DNA from: Hexactinellida sp. DTS-2022
Taxonomy: Eukaryota; Porifera; Hexactinellida
NCBI GenBank assembly: GCA_028753945.1
Contig: JAPNXP010000001.1
Coordinates: 62,001 to 126,000 of the forward strand
Reading direction: 5' to 3'
DNA: 64,000 nucleotides
Shown: positions 24,017 to 33,304 of the stretch, in pieces
Layout of the letters: every line of letters starts with the position of its first letter
Numbering within the stretch: position 1 is the stretch's first letter
Program-made: the position numbers and the translations under genes
Notes under the pieces: generated by a model
What the model saw: only the letters and a program-made list of their open reading frames with translations
What the model was told of the DNA's origin: nothing
Database searches by the model: none

Positions 24017-25068
24017 CTAGTAAGCCTGAGCTCTCCAGTCCAACTCAAGTTCAAATTCGGAATGAGACTCGTCGTCACTGGGTCCCCCCGTCTCGGCGGC
24101 GCTTGTATCAGCTGTGCTCTCTGCCGCGAGTTTGTCAGAGGGAGCCAGGGCCTCCTGTCGCTGCCGCAGTTCCTCCGCGCGGTCAAAGAAGCCGGACTGT
24201 TGGTGCGTCTCCGAGAAGTCTCTCTCCAGCTGTACCAGCTGGTCCTGCTGCGCGACCATAAGCTCGGACTGCTCGGTCTCGGTCTCCATCAGGCGCTGGA
24301 ACGCCTCCCACTCCCTCTCCATCGCCTCCTCGGGCCGCACCCCCCGCACCCGCGCGTCCCGCTTCGGGTCGTCGAAGAACCCCTCCGGCAGCTGCCCGTC
24401 CCCTGCAGCCAGCTGGGGGCCGGGGACAGGGGGCAGGGGCTCAGAGGGGGCGTCGAAGAAGTCAGCTGGGATGTCGCTAGTCTCGGCTGAGCTGAGCTGG
24501 ACTGAGGCAGGAGGAGATTTGGCAGCAGGGGGATCTGCTAATGGGGCGGGTACATCGGGGTCTGAAGGCTGGGCAGTCGGAGGCAGCTTCAGAATGGACT
24601 TCAGCTTCTTAGCCGGCTGATTAGTAGTGAGCGCAGAATCGACTAAGGAGTGGGATATGAATACTGCACAGGAAATAAGTGAATTGGATACTAATACTCA
24701 CCCGTACCCTTTCTATTGAGGGAAGTCTGTCCATTTTCCCTGCTAGGAACCTTGCTAGCTGATTTCTTCAAGCTAGCCATTATGTCCTTATGCTTACGGG
24801 ACTGCAAGTGAAAGGGCCAGGCCTTGTCAGTAGCTATCTGGAGGGAGCAGAGCACACACTGCAGCTGACCGGAGGTGTTATATTTCGCGAAGGGATGTGT
24901 GACTCTGCTGCCGGAAGACGTTGCATCATGAGAGGCATTAGGGGGGCCTGATTTGTTGGTTTCTTTCCTAGTTCGGAACTCTTTCAGAAAGTCCGTTTGA
25001 GTCGGTTTAGGAATTTCTGGCTTAGCTCCTTTATCTCCTTTCTTCACTAACTTGGACTTTGAACTCAT
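24017..25068 (-). CDS. ZNF830: ZNF830 (CCDC16/OMCG1) nuclear zinc finger protein
   Basis: Two exons, 25068-24702 and 24642-24017, giving 330 residues. The C2H2-like finger lies at ~65-95 (PFAKYNTSGQLQCVLC then H-x5-H), matching ZNF830 'PFAKYN-x-GQL-x-C-x2-C'. The family's second signature, LPEGFFDDPKRDARVR, lies near residue 220 and is followed by a coiled coil (W-x-AFQRLMETE) and an acidic tail with a DWR motif just before the end. ZNF830 is a nuclear protein linked to spliceosomal complexes, DNA-damage response and early embryo survival in vertebrates. The gene diverges from the plus-strand gene at 25370 with a 301-bp shared upstream region. Assignment is firm. Confidence 0.9.
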
Positions 25069-25369
25069 AGAACAGATGCTAACAAAATAATTACTTAGGG
25101 GATTTCCAATACAATTTAATTACTAACTAATTACACGTACTAAGTATTTCACTGATTAATCATTTCTATTTTTCTGATATGAAGTAATATCGAATTGTAA
25201 AATCTCCGAATGCAATTCTTATTGATATATTTTATGAAGAAACGTTATAGTATATTCTGTGTACTCCAATCGACAGTAGTCATATTCTATAAATTGTTTT
25301 ATCATTGCTGGCAACAATAAATAAATAGAACTGACAGCTATCTAATCGACTAGTGAATATCTGAGACAC
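25069..25369. promoter_or_regulatory. Shared upstream region of two diverging genes
   Basis: 301 bp of AT-rich DNA between the starts of ZNF830 (minus) and the unrecognised gene at 25370 (plus). It is probably a bidirectional promoter, by position only. Confidence 0.45.
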
Positions 25370-27155
25370 ATGGACAGCAGAGACCTACACCAGAGGCAGC
25401 TGCCAACACAGATCCGGGACGTGGAGATACTGTACCACGCGCTATCCCAGTACTTCTGGAAAGGGAGCGTGCACGTGTTCTCATCCTTCCAATCTCTCCC
25501 CAGGGGCACAGCAGTCCCAGACGCGAAGAGGGTTGTCTTCAAGCAGGAGTCCTACGACTCTCCCGAGCGCGGGCGACAGAGGTTCGCCCTGCGCCTGCTC
25601 GTAAAGCCCCCAGAGCTCAGCTCTCTGGTCGCGCGGAGAACTGGCTACCCGGACAACCAAGCCACCTTCTACATCAGCCCCAACGCAAACGAGGCCAGCT
25701 GTGCCCTCGTGTTCTACGTGTTCTCAGCGGAAGGAGACAGGTAGCTATCGCATTATAGCTTGTAACTGAAATTAGTTGAATGAGTATCATTAGGAAGCTC
25801 TGCTGTCCGTACGCAGCTGGCAGCTCTCTGCTGCTGCTGAACACCGAGGTGAGTCAGGTGCTGAGCCAAGCGGAGGTCTCTGCCCGAGAGGCTCTGGTGC
25901 GAGACGTGATCCCCTCTCTCCCGCTGCTCAGAGCGGGCTTCAGCAGGCTGGACCAGCATGACCTGCACGGGTTCTTCATAGCGCGGAGGGTGTACTACTC
26001 GTCCGAGTCCGAGAGACACGACGTGTGGTATTGGCGCACACAGGGCGCCGACAGCCAGGTGCAGCTCACCATGGATTCGAGAGAAGCGACCTGTTTCAGA
26101 ACCTCATCTGCCCGTGAGTCCACTGCTTCCACTCTCGTTATAACATGCAATTAATACGGTGTGTAGTATCTCCTGGTGACGACTCGCCTCTCCTGGAAGA
26201 GAGCCTAACTCAGCAGGCCACACTCAATCAAACGCAGGAGCGAACAGATTTAAGCTCGCCCCGCGCGAGACGCGACACACCTCCCTCCGAGAAGCGGGCC
26301 GACGCGGTCCCCGTTAAGCGCGCGCTCTCTCTCAGCCAGAGCAGCTCGGAGATGTACTCTGTGTTCGTCAGAGACACGGCCCTTATCTGGTCTGCCCTCT
26401 ATCGCTACGTGACGGGAGCAGACCCTCCCGCCTCGCCGCAGACTCACAAGTTCCGCGCGTTCCTCTCCTCCAGCACCCTGCTCCCGTACCTCCCCCCGGG
26501 GGCGGGGCCCGGGCTGCAGGTGCCCATGGACATGCGCCGCTCCCTCAGAGCGAGAACGCACAGCGAGACTAAGGACGGGTTCCCGAGCCTAATCTTCGTA
26601 GACCCAGACACCATGTGTCTGGCCTCCAATAGACAGGCTCCGCTCTGCCAAGCGCTCTACTTCCTGGAATTCCTAGAGGCCGGAAGGGTTGCTACCCTCT
26701 GCTACCTTATAAAATCCACACTTGAGAGGTAAGTACGTAGTCTCTTCCCCACCAAGTTAAGCCTACTTTGCCAGGTATCTAATTATGCCCTACTTTGCCA
26801 TGTATCTAATTAAACCTACTTTGTCAGGTACCTAGTTATGCCCTCCTACCACGAGGAGGCGAGGAACCAGCACAGAATAACGGTCTCCGACAACCTCGCC
26901 CCCCGTCTGGACCGGGCCGAGACAGGGGCAGCAGTGGCGGAGCTGGCGAACGCAGTTCTACCCAATTTGCTTCCGAAGCAGGAGACGGAGAGCTCCCTGT
27001 TCCAGATGCACGGCACTCACGAGCAGTTCTACCTGCTCAAGGCGGCCCCGCACAAGTACTACTACTGGAAGATACGACCCGAGACCGGCTCCATCAACAT
27101 GACCATCAACTCAACCGAGGCGACTCTATTCCAGCTGAGTATAAAGAACGCATAA
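25370..27155 (+). CDS. Unrecognised four-exon protein, 526 residues
   Basis: Exons 25370-25740, 25794-26113, 26167-26728 and 26828-27155 join in phase. I do not recognise the family. There is no signal peptide, membrane helix or zinc finger. The protein is a mix of alpha and beta segments with conserved-looking aromatic stretches (HALSQYFWKGSVHVFSSF; EQFYLLKAAPHKYYYWKIRP near the C-terminus; LTQQATLNQTQE). A disordered basic segment sits in the middle (SPRARRDTPPSEKRAD). The C-terminal ~105 residues look like a compact beta-rich domain ending in EATLFQLSIKNA, and a similar phrase (DSREATCFRTSSA) ends exon 2. The N- and C-terminal halves may therefore be diverged repeats of one domain. It is convergent with the gene at 27257-27628, 101 bp away. 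It could be a cytosolic scaffold or complex subunit; I cannot go further. Confidence 0.7.
26729..26827 (+). repeat. Triplicated splice-acceptor sequence in intron 3
   Basis: Three copies of a ~30-bp unit (cctactttg(c/t)ca(g/t)gta(t/c)cta) lie in the last 70 bp of the intron and overlap the exon 4 boundary. The first and third copies retain the CAG acceptor; the middle one reads CAT. Confidence 0.8.
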
Positions 27156-27256
27156 TGTCTCAGACTTATTTGTGCAATTGTGTATTATAAATGCGTTTTT
27201 AATAATTAAACAAGTGCTATTTCCATTATTATGCATTAGTACATTGGACACAGCAG

Positions 27257-27628
27257 TCAATACTCCTCCTCTACCGTGAGATCCTCGATGCCGGCCTCTG
27301 TCAGGAGGGTCTCGTAGCGCACGAGGGCCTCTGTGTCCACCTCTATGTCCCAGGCGGTGGGCGGCTTGATGTAGGACAGGAAGTAGAAGAGGAACAGAGA
27401 GGACCAGAGCCCCCAGGTCATTATCCGGTCTCCGATCGGGATAACCCGTCTCTCACCGGGCAGCAGCGGCTTCTCTCCGTACTTGAAGCCGCCGGGCAGT
27501 CGGATGCCCCGCTCCTTGGCCAGCTCCAGGTAGTACCTAGAGTCCTTAACCAGCGAGCGGGAGGGCGCCCGCACTGGCGGCAGGTACCGTATGCAGGGAC
27601 AGCTCATGGCGAGCGAGCAGCGCAACAT
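27257..27628 (-). CDS. Small mitochondrial-like single-pass membrane protein
   Basis: Single exon, 123 residues. The N-terminus is basic, poor in acidic residues and rich in Arg and Ser (RYLPPVRAPSRSLVK), as in mitochondrial targeting sequences. One membrane helix lies at ~72-88 (WGLWSSLFLFYFLSYI). The acidic C-terminal tail reads EALVRYETLLTEAG and ends EEEY. The helix followed by a short soluble tail with 'A-x-LV-x-Y' resembles complex I accessory subunit NDUFB11, but the match is weak; other respiratory-chain or assembly proteins fit as well. It starts a minus-strand run with the NHL gene, ENY2 and CD2BP2, each about 80-115 bp from the next. Confidence 0.65.
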   Translation of the reverse strand: MLRCSLAMSCPCIRYLPPVRAPSRSLVKDSRYYLELAKERGIRLPGGFKYGEKPLLPGERRVIPIGDRIMTWGLWSSLFLFYFLSYIKPPTAWDIEVDTEALVRYETLLTEAGIEDLTVEEEY

Positions 27629-27742
27629 GCTAACTAGTGAACAGGGATAGGTTGGTACACTCGAGTATTACAGGCTATCCCACATAACACGTCGTACTAT
27701 AGGTTTGCTATAAACTGATATAAAAATACACCTTGGCTCAAT

Positions 27743-28627
27743 TCAAAACAAAGATAGATGCATCTTGCCGTATGACGTCACCGCGAGCATCGTCTTGTTT
27801 CTGAGTAACTTTACGCCTCTGGGTCTCTCCAGCTGTTTCAGCTTCTGAGAGGCGAGCAGCTTCCCCTCTGGGGACCGCAGTTCGACTACGCCCACTCTAT
27901 GTATACTGAATACCAAAACGTAGTTTCCGTAGCTGTCCAGGTCGAAGTACCAAGGTCTGTTTAATGAGTTATTCCTATAAGCCAGTGCTACCCTACTCAG
28001 CACCTCTCCCTCCTTTGAGAGGGCAAACACCGTGTGGCAGGGGGCCCAGCTCAGAACCAGGATATCCTCTCCACGCAACTGGACGTCTTTCGGACTTCCT
28101 ATCCGACCTCTCCCGAACGTTCGGTGGACAGGGAGTGCGCAGTTTAACACTTGCAGCTCTTCGTTGCAACAAACGTACAGGTTGCCGTCTCCGTCTGCCG
28201 CCAGTCCTCTCGGTCTCTGCTTGCTATCCTTTCCGGGTCCGCAGTGATTAGTCAGCAGACAGCTGATCAGCTCCCCCTCAAGCGTGAACAGGTACACTCT
28301 GCGGTGGCTGAAGTCCGAGATGTAAACCAAGTTGTTCCTGATGCACGCTCCTCTGGGCTTGAATTCGGCAAGTGTCGCCGCGATAGTATACTCGAACAGC
28401 GCGCGTCCCTCGTAAGAGAAGACAACCACCTTGCTACCCAAAGAGTGCAGCACATGCAGCCGCCCCGTAGCCTCGTCCTCAGCCATCGCCCTGGGGAAGA
28501 AGCGGCTCCCCGCGCCCACCTCAACAGCTACAGCCGGGCTTGGCAGTGCGGCAAAGTCTATGCAGGTGGGGAGGGACACGGATATGGGTTCTATCGAGCA
28601 CTGCATGCACTCGCTAAGAGTGGGCAT
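27743..28627 (-). CDS. NHL-repeat beta-propeller protein
   Basis: Single exon, 294 residues, essentially one propeller. Repeated blades show the NHL pattern: RAMAEDEATGRLHVLHSLG, ACIRNNLVYISDFSHRRVYLF, GLAADGDGNLYVCCN, and so on, each ending with a V-x-VF or V-x-LF strand. There is no RING, B-box or coiled coil in front, unlike TRIM-NHL proteins. A short Cys-containing N-terminus (SECMQCSIEP) precedes the propeller. The stop of ENY2 lies only 80 bp upstream, so there is no room for a missing 5' exon unless it lies beyond ENY2. NHL propellers bind proteins or RNA; the target is unknown. Confidence 0.8.
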   Translation of the reverse strand: MPTLSECMQCSIEPISVSLPTCIDFAALPSPAVAVEVGAGSRFFPRAMAEDEATGRLHVLHSLGSKVVVFSYEGRALFEYTIAATLAEFKPRGACIRNNLVYISDFSHRRVYLFTLEGELISCLLTNHCGPGKDSKQRPRGLAADGDGNLYVCCNEELQVLNCALPVHRTFGRGRIGSPKDVQLRGEDILVLSWAPCHTVFALSKEGEVLSRVALAYRNNSLNRPWYFDLDSYGNYVLVFSIHRVGVVELRSPEGKLLASQKLKQLERPRGVKLLRNKTMLAVTSYGKMHLSLF

Positions 28628-28707
28628 AATCAGTCACGCACAAGAGGTAGTCATCTATACTTTATACTTAAATTGTATACACAGTTAATGTTAATGTTAG
28701 TATTAAT

Positions 28708-29086
28708 CTATTCTGGAATGTTCTTATTCAAGAACTCTCTGATCTCGTTGAGAATCTCCTTCTTCACATTGTCAGGGACACTGCTCCTAGCCTTAGGGGT
28801 CAGTTCTCGAACCAAATCTGCGACCTAATAACAGTGTTATTATAACGCTATCTCAAGGAGCCATTACTCACTACTCACTACTAACCTTGACTTTGTTGAG
28901 GTCCTGCTGGCTGGCTATGAGCTCCTTGCAGTCCGCTTTCAGCTTCTCCCTCCAGCCGCACTCTATGAGCTTAAGTCGCAGCAGCTCCCGGATGCGGTCC
29001 TTCTCGCCGCTGTCCTCCAGCTTTATGGACAGCACCTGCTTCAGCTGGGCTTCCTTCTGCTGTCTCTCTGGCGACGTCACGCTCAT
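28708..29086 (-). CDS. ENY2: ENY2 (SAGA / TREX-2 subunit)
   Basis: Two exons, 29086-28886 and 28824-28708, giving 105 residues (human 101). The sequence follows human ENY2 closely: [19 protein letters not shown], then a block KADCKELI, and in exon 2 [23 protein letters not shown]2 is a small helical nuclear protein of the SAGA deubiquitinase module and of the TREX-2 mRNA export complex. It lies 112 bp downstream of CD2BP2 on the same strand. Assignment is firm. Confidence 0.96.
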
Positions 29087-29198
29087 TGCACTAGTTCTAA
29101 TTCACTTCACCTCTCAATTAATACGTCAGACGAATTAACAACTATACATTAATTCATTATGTTGTAAACCAGGTGAATAAGAAAAGAAAGAGATAGGT

Positions 29199-30481
29199 TC
29201 AGGTGTATAGATCAAAGTCGATCCGCTTAGAATTATAGAACGGCCCGTCCCTCTTATCGATCCTCCTCACCACGACCCCTTCCCCGAAGAAGCCGCCACT
29301 GCTCCACTGCAGCATCTGCGAGCTCCGGAAGGGCCCGTACACCCGGCTGCCCTCCCGCTCCTCCGCCTTGTACTCCCAGCTGACTTCGCTGCTCTCCTCG
29401 CATTTAGGGCTCTGCGGCTGTTTATGAGACGCGAGCTTGGCCTGCAGCCTCTCCAGCGAGTCTGAGTACACGCCGTAGTCTCTGTGGTAGCACATCAGGT
29501 CGGCCAGCTCTGTCAGCTCAGCGAACTCGCTCCCTGCCCGAGGCTCTCCTAATAGCACTAGATTACTCACTGACTAGCCTCGTACAGAGTTAAACACTAC
29601 CTTTAACGTCGTCAATTGACATGTTCAGGTCCTGCTCTTTAATCCTTGGTGTTTGCTTGGCTCTGCTCGGCCGGAGTCGCTTCAGCGCCTGAGCCACCGT
29701 CTCTAGCGGGTTGAGGAGACTCACTATTCGACTCAGACAATCGGACTTAGTTAGAATCTCCGTTTCCGATTTGCTCTTGTCTCTCAATTTCTCTTTCGTC
29801 AGCAAGAACGAACCCCTCTTGCTCCCAGAGAGCATCTCTCCCTGCTCGTCCACGTTGCTCCAGTCTATGTCCGTCAGCCAGTTGTCGGTCACCTCCTCCT
29901 CTTTGAACGAGTAGTAGTTTCCCTCAGAGTCGAACCGGCCCTCTTCCATCTCCTCGTCCAAGTTGAACGGAGTCACCTACCATATAGATGCGTAAAGCCA
30001 TTAATCATATAACAGTGCGACTCACTTTAATATTCCCGTCGAACTGCAGGGTCCCTCTCTCCTGCGCGAACAGATCTTCCTCGTCCAGCTCCTCTTTGCC
30101 CAGACCATTCCCCTCAGTCGGCGGGCCGCTAGGCTGACTCGCACTCTTAACTAGTCCGTACAGAATAAAGTCGTCATCTGGCTCCGAGTCAGACTCCAGC
30201 TGATCCCTCAGTCTGGCGCCTATTTTAAGAGACTTAATGCATATCTAGCTATATGGACCATGGTCTGGGAACAAACCAGGTTTGTAGTCGGTCTTCTGCG
30301 GATTCAAACTGAGGCTTTCTTCGTATTCAGTATCGCCTGTATCGCCAGTCGCCACTAGATCCGGTTCTATCTCTAGTTTCCGGTGCTTGGGCTCCGGGTT
30401 ACCCTCCACGGGATAACTGACAGCCGTCACGACTGTAACCTCGTCGCTGAAGGCAACTTGACGAGGTCTCTTCTTGCTCAT
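29199..30481 (-). CDS. CD2BP2: CD2BP2 (U5 snRNP 52K), GYF-domain protein
   Basis: Four exons, 30481-30277, 30219-30026, 29976-29601 and 29548-29199, giving 374 residues (human 341). Family marks are VTPFNLDEEMEEGRFDSEGNY in the middle and a C-terminal GYF domain (VYGPFRSSQM then W) that ends GPFYNSKRIDFDLYT exactly like the human protein. CD2BP2 is a U5 snRNP assembly factor that binds proline-rich ligands through the GYF domain. The N-terminus is basic, with the KKRPRQVAF block typical of the family. Assignment is firm. Confidence 0.96.
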
Positions 30482-30533
30482 TCTAATCAGAGAATTAAGA
30501 TATTCAATAACTTATTAGATTCTGCTACCAGGG

Positions 30534-33030
30534 TACTGGGGCCATAATTATTCACTAAACTACTTAAACTTATACTTATACTTAAACTAAGTCAAAACTA
30601 AGTATATAGCCAAAACCTTGGTAAAAACTAAGTATTATTCCTTATACTTAGCAAAAAACTAAGTCGGTATTCACAAAGCAAAACTAAGTAAAAATACTTA
30701 GTTTTTGTACAATACTTAGTTTTTGTACAATACTTAGTTAAATACTTAGTTTTGTCTAAAACTAAGTAAAATACTTAGTTTTTTGTCCAAATTTACTTAA
30801 GATTTTAAGTCAAAATCGGAGGACACTTAAGTCTACATATTCATTAAATTATTAACTTATCGAAGATATTTAGAAAGATATTTGTGTAAATGCATCAAGT
30901 TTGAATCTTAAATACTACAATATTGATAAGCATAACAAAAGTTCAACCAATTTTCAGAATAAAACTTATTTTATGGCAAACTAAATAAAAAGCTAAGTTA
31001 TTGTACTTAGTTTTTGCATATATACTAAGGAAACCACGACAACTACGGTTAAATGGACACGAGATTTAGAAATAGTAAATTTAATCAAATTAAAATAGTA
31101 CAAGCAAAACTAAATGAAAAATAAGTAGGGAAACAAAGAAAAAAATAGTTCAAATAAAATAAATGAAAAAAAATTAAAGAATTAAAAAATACTTGTAAGA
31201 ATGAATGAATGAAGAAAAAGAGGTTAAAAGGTCACGAAGCAGTTAAAGGGACATGCAGCAGTTAAAGAGACATGTAGCGGTTAAACGGACATGCAGCGGT
31301 TAAAAAGACATGAAGCAGTTAAAGGGACATGAAGAGGTTAAAGGGACATGAAACGATTAAAGGGACACGAAGCGGTTAAAGGGACACGAAGCAGTTAAAG
31401 GGACATGAAGCGGTTAAAGGGACACGAAGCGGTTAAAGGGACATGAAGCAGTTAAAGGGACACGAAGCGGTTAAAGGGACACGAAGCGGTTAAAGGGACA
31501 CGAAGCGGTTAAAGGGACACGAAGCAGTTAAAGGGACATGAAGCAGTTAAAGGGACACGAAGCGGTTAAAGGGACACGAAGCGGTTAAAGGGACACGAAG
31601 CGGTTAAAGGGACACGAAGCGGTTAAAGGGACACGAAGCGGTTAAAGGGACACGAAGCGGTTAAAGGGACATGAAGCAGTTAAAGGGACATGAAGCGGTT
31701 AAAGGGACACGAAGCAGTTAAAGGGACACGAAGCGGTTAAAGGGACACGAAGCGGTTAAAGGGACACGAAGCGGTTAAAGGGACACGAAGCAGTTAAAGG
31801 GACACGAAGCGGTTAAAGGGACACGAAGCGGTTAAAGGGACACGAAGCGGTTAAAGGGACACGAAGCGGTTAAAGGGACATGAAGCAGTTAAAGGGACAC
31901 GAAGCGGTTAAAGGGACATGAAGCAGTTAAAGGGACACGAAGCGGTTAAAGGGACACGAAGCGGTTAAAGGGACACGAAGCGGTTAAAGGGACACGAAGC
32001 AGTTAAAGGGACACGAAGCGGTTAAAGGGACACGAAGCGGTTAAAGGGACACGAAGCGGTTAAAGGGACACGAAGCGGTTAAAGGGACATGAAGCAGTTA
32101 AAGGGACACGAAGCGGTTAAAGGGACACGAAGCGGTTAAAGGGACACGAAGCGGTTAAAGGGACACGAAGCGGTTAAAGGGACACGAAGCGGTTAAAGGG
32201 ACACGAAGCGGTTAAAGGGACATGAAGCAGTTAAAGGGACACGAAGCGGTTAAAGGGACACGAAGCGGTTAAAGGGACACGAAGCGGTTAAAGGGACACG
32301 AAGCGGTTAAAGGGACACGAAGCGGTTAAAGGGACACGAAGCGGTTAAAGGGACACGAAGCGGTTAAAGGGACACGAAGCGGTTAAAGGGACACGAAGCG
32401 GTTAAAGGGACACGAAGCGGTTAAAGGGACACGAAGCGGTTAAAGGGACACGAAGCGGTTAAAGGGACACGAAGCGGTTAAAGGGACATGAAGCAGTTAA
32501 AGGGACACGAAGCGGTTAAAGGGACACGAAGCGGTTAAAGGGACACGAAGCGGTTAAAGGGACACGAAGCGGTTAAAGGGACACGAAGCGGTTAAAGGGA
32601 CACGAAGCGGTTAAAGGGACACGAAGCGGTTAAAGGGACACGAAGCGGTTAAAGGGACACGAAGCGGTTAAAGGGACACGAAGCGGTTAAAGGGACACGA
32701 AGCGGTTAAAGGGACACGAAGCGGTTAAAGGGTCACGAAGCGGTTAAAGGGACACGAAGCGGTTAAAGGGACTTTATGTGGTTAAAAGGACACGGACTGT
32801 TTTACTCGTCGTAGTAATTTTGTTTAAAATTTTTGCATTTACTATTTTTTACCCATCCATTTAAACCTATATTTATCTTCCTATTCCATTTTGCATGCAT
32901 TTTCTTATCTATATTCATTTCAAATACTATTTTTTCTGGCGTCCTTTTAACTCAAGTTGTCGTGGTTTATAGTAGTAAAAACTAAGTATAAAGTTAAGTT
33001 TAAGTAGTTTAGTGAATAAGGCCCCAGGTC
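30534..33030. mobile_element. ~2.5-kb element with terminal inverted repeats and an internal minisatellite
   Basis: The left end (about 30536-30585: ctggggccataattattcac then taaactacttaaactta) is matched in inverse orientation by the right end (about 32975-33026: taagtttaagtagtttag then tgaataaggccccag). The shared block is ~38 bp with a few indels. Just inside each end lie many copies of 'aaaactaagta' and its complement 'tacttagtttt', some back-to-back as small palindromes (30600-30790). No open frame is seen inside, so this is a non-autonomous element. I could not settle a target-site duplication. Confidence 0.65.
31240..32785. repeat. 19-bp minisatellite, about 80 copies
   Basis: Unit: ggttaaagggacacgaagc, almost perfectly repeated for ~1.5 kb. 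Copies at the left edge are more diverged. The common variants change cacgaagcgg to catgaagcag, or only one of the two sites. Both changes are C-to-T or G-to-A at the unit's two CpG sites. Confidence 0.95.
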
Positions 33031-33304
33031 CTTAAACCCACCTTTATAAAACTAACAGATTAGTACGAACCTGTCGATTTAATAGCTGGATTCGAAACCC
33101 TGCCTCACAAACAAATATTTGTTAAAATAAAATCTATTCCATTAAATAAATAACCACAGTATTTCTATACATTTAATACTTATGAAACAGTACTTGTAAG
33201 GTGAGCAGCGGGGTAGATACCTACAAATATGAAACTATAAGTTAGTTAAAACAGAGTTCAGTGATTAGTAGCGCTTGTAAGAGGATTAGGGTTAAGTGCG
33301 GTGG
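33031..33304. other. AT-rich 3' flank of the receptor gene
   Basis: Short stretch between the repeat element and the receptor stop codon. An inverted AATAAA-type signal occurs near 33145. No coding content is seen. Confidence 0.4.
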
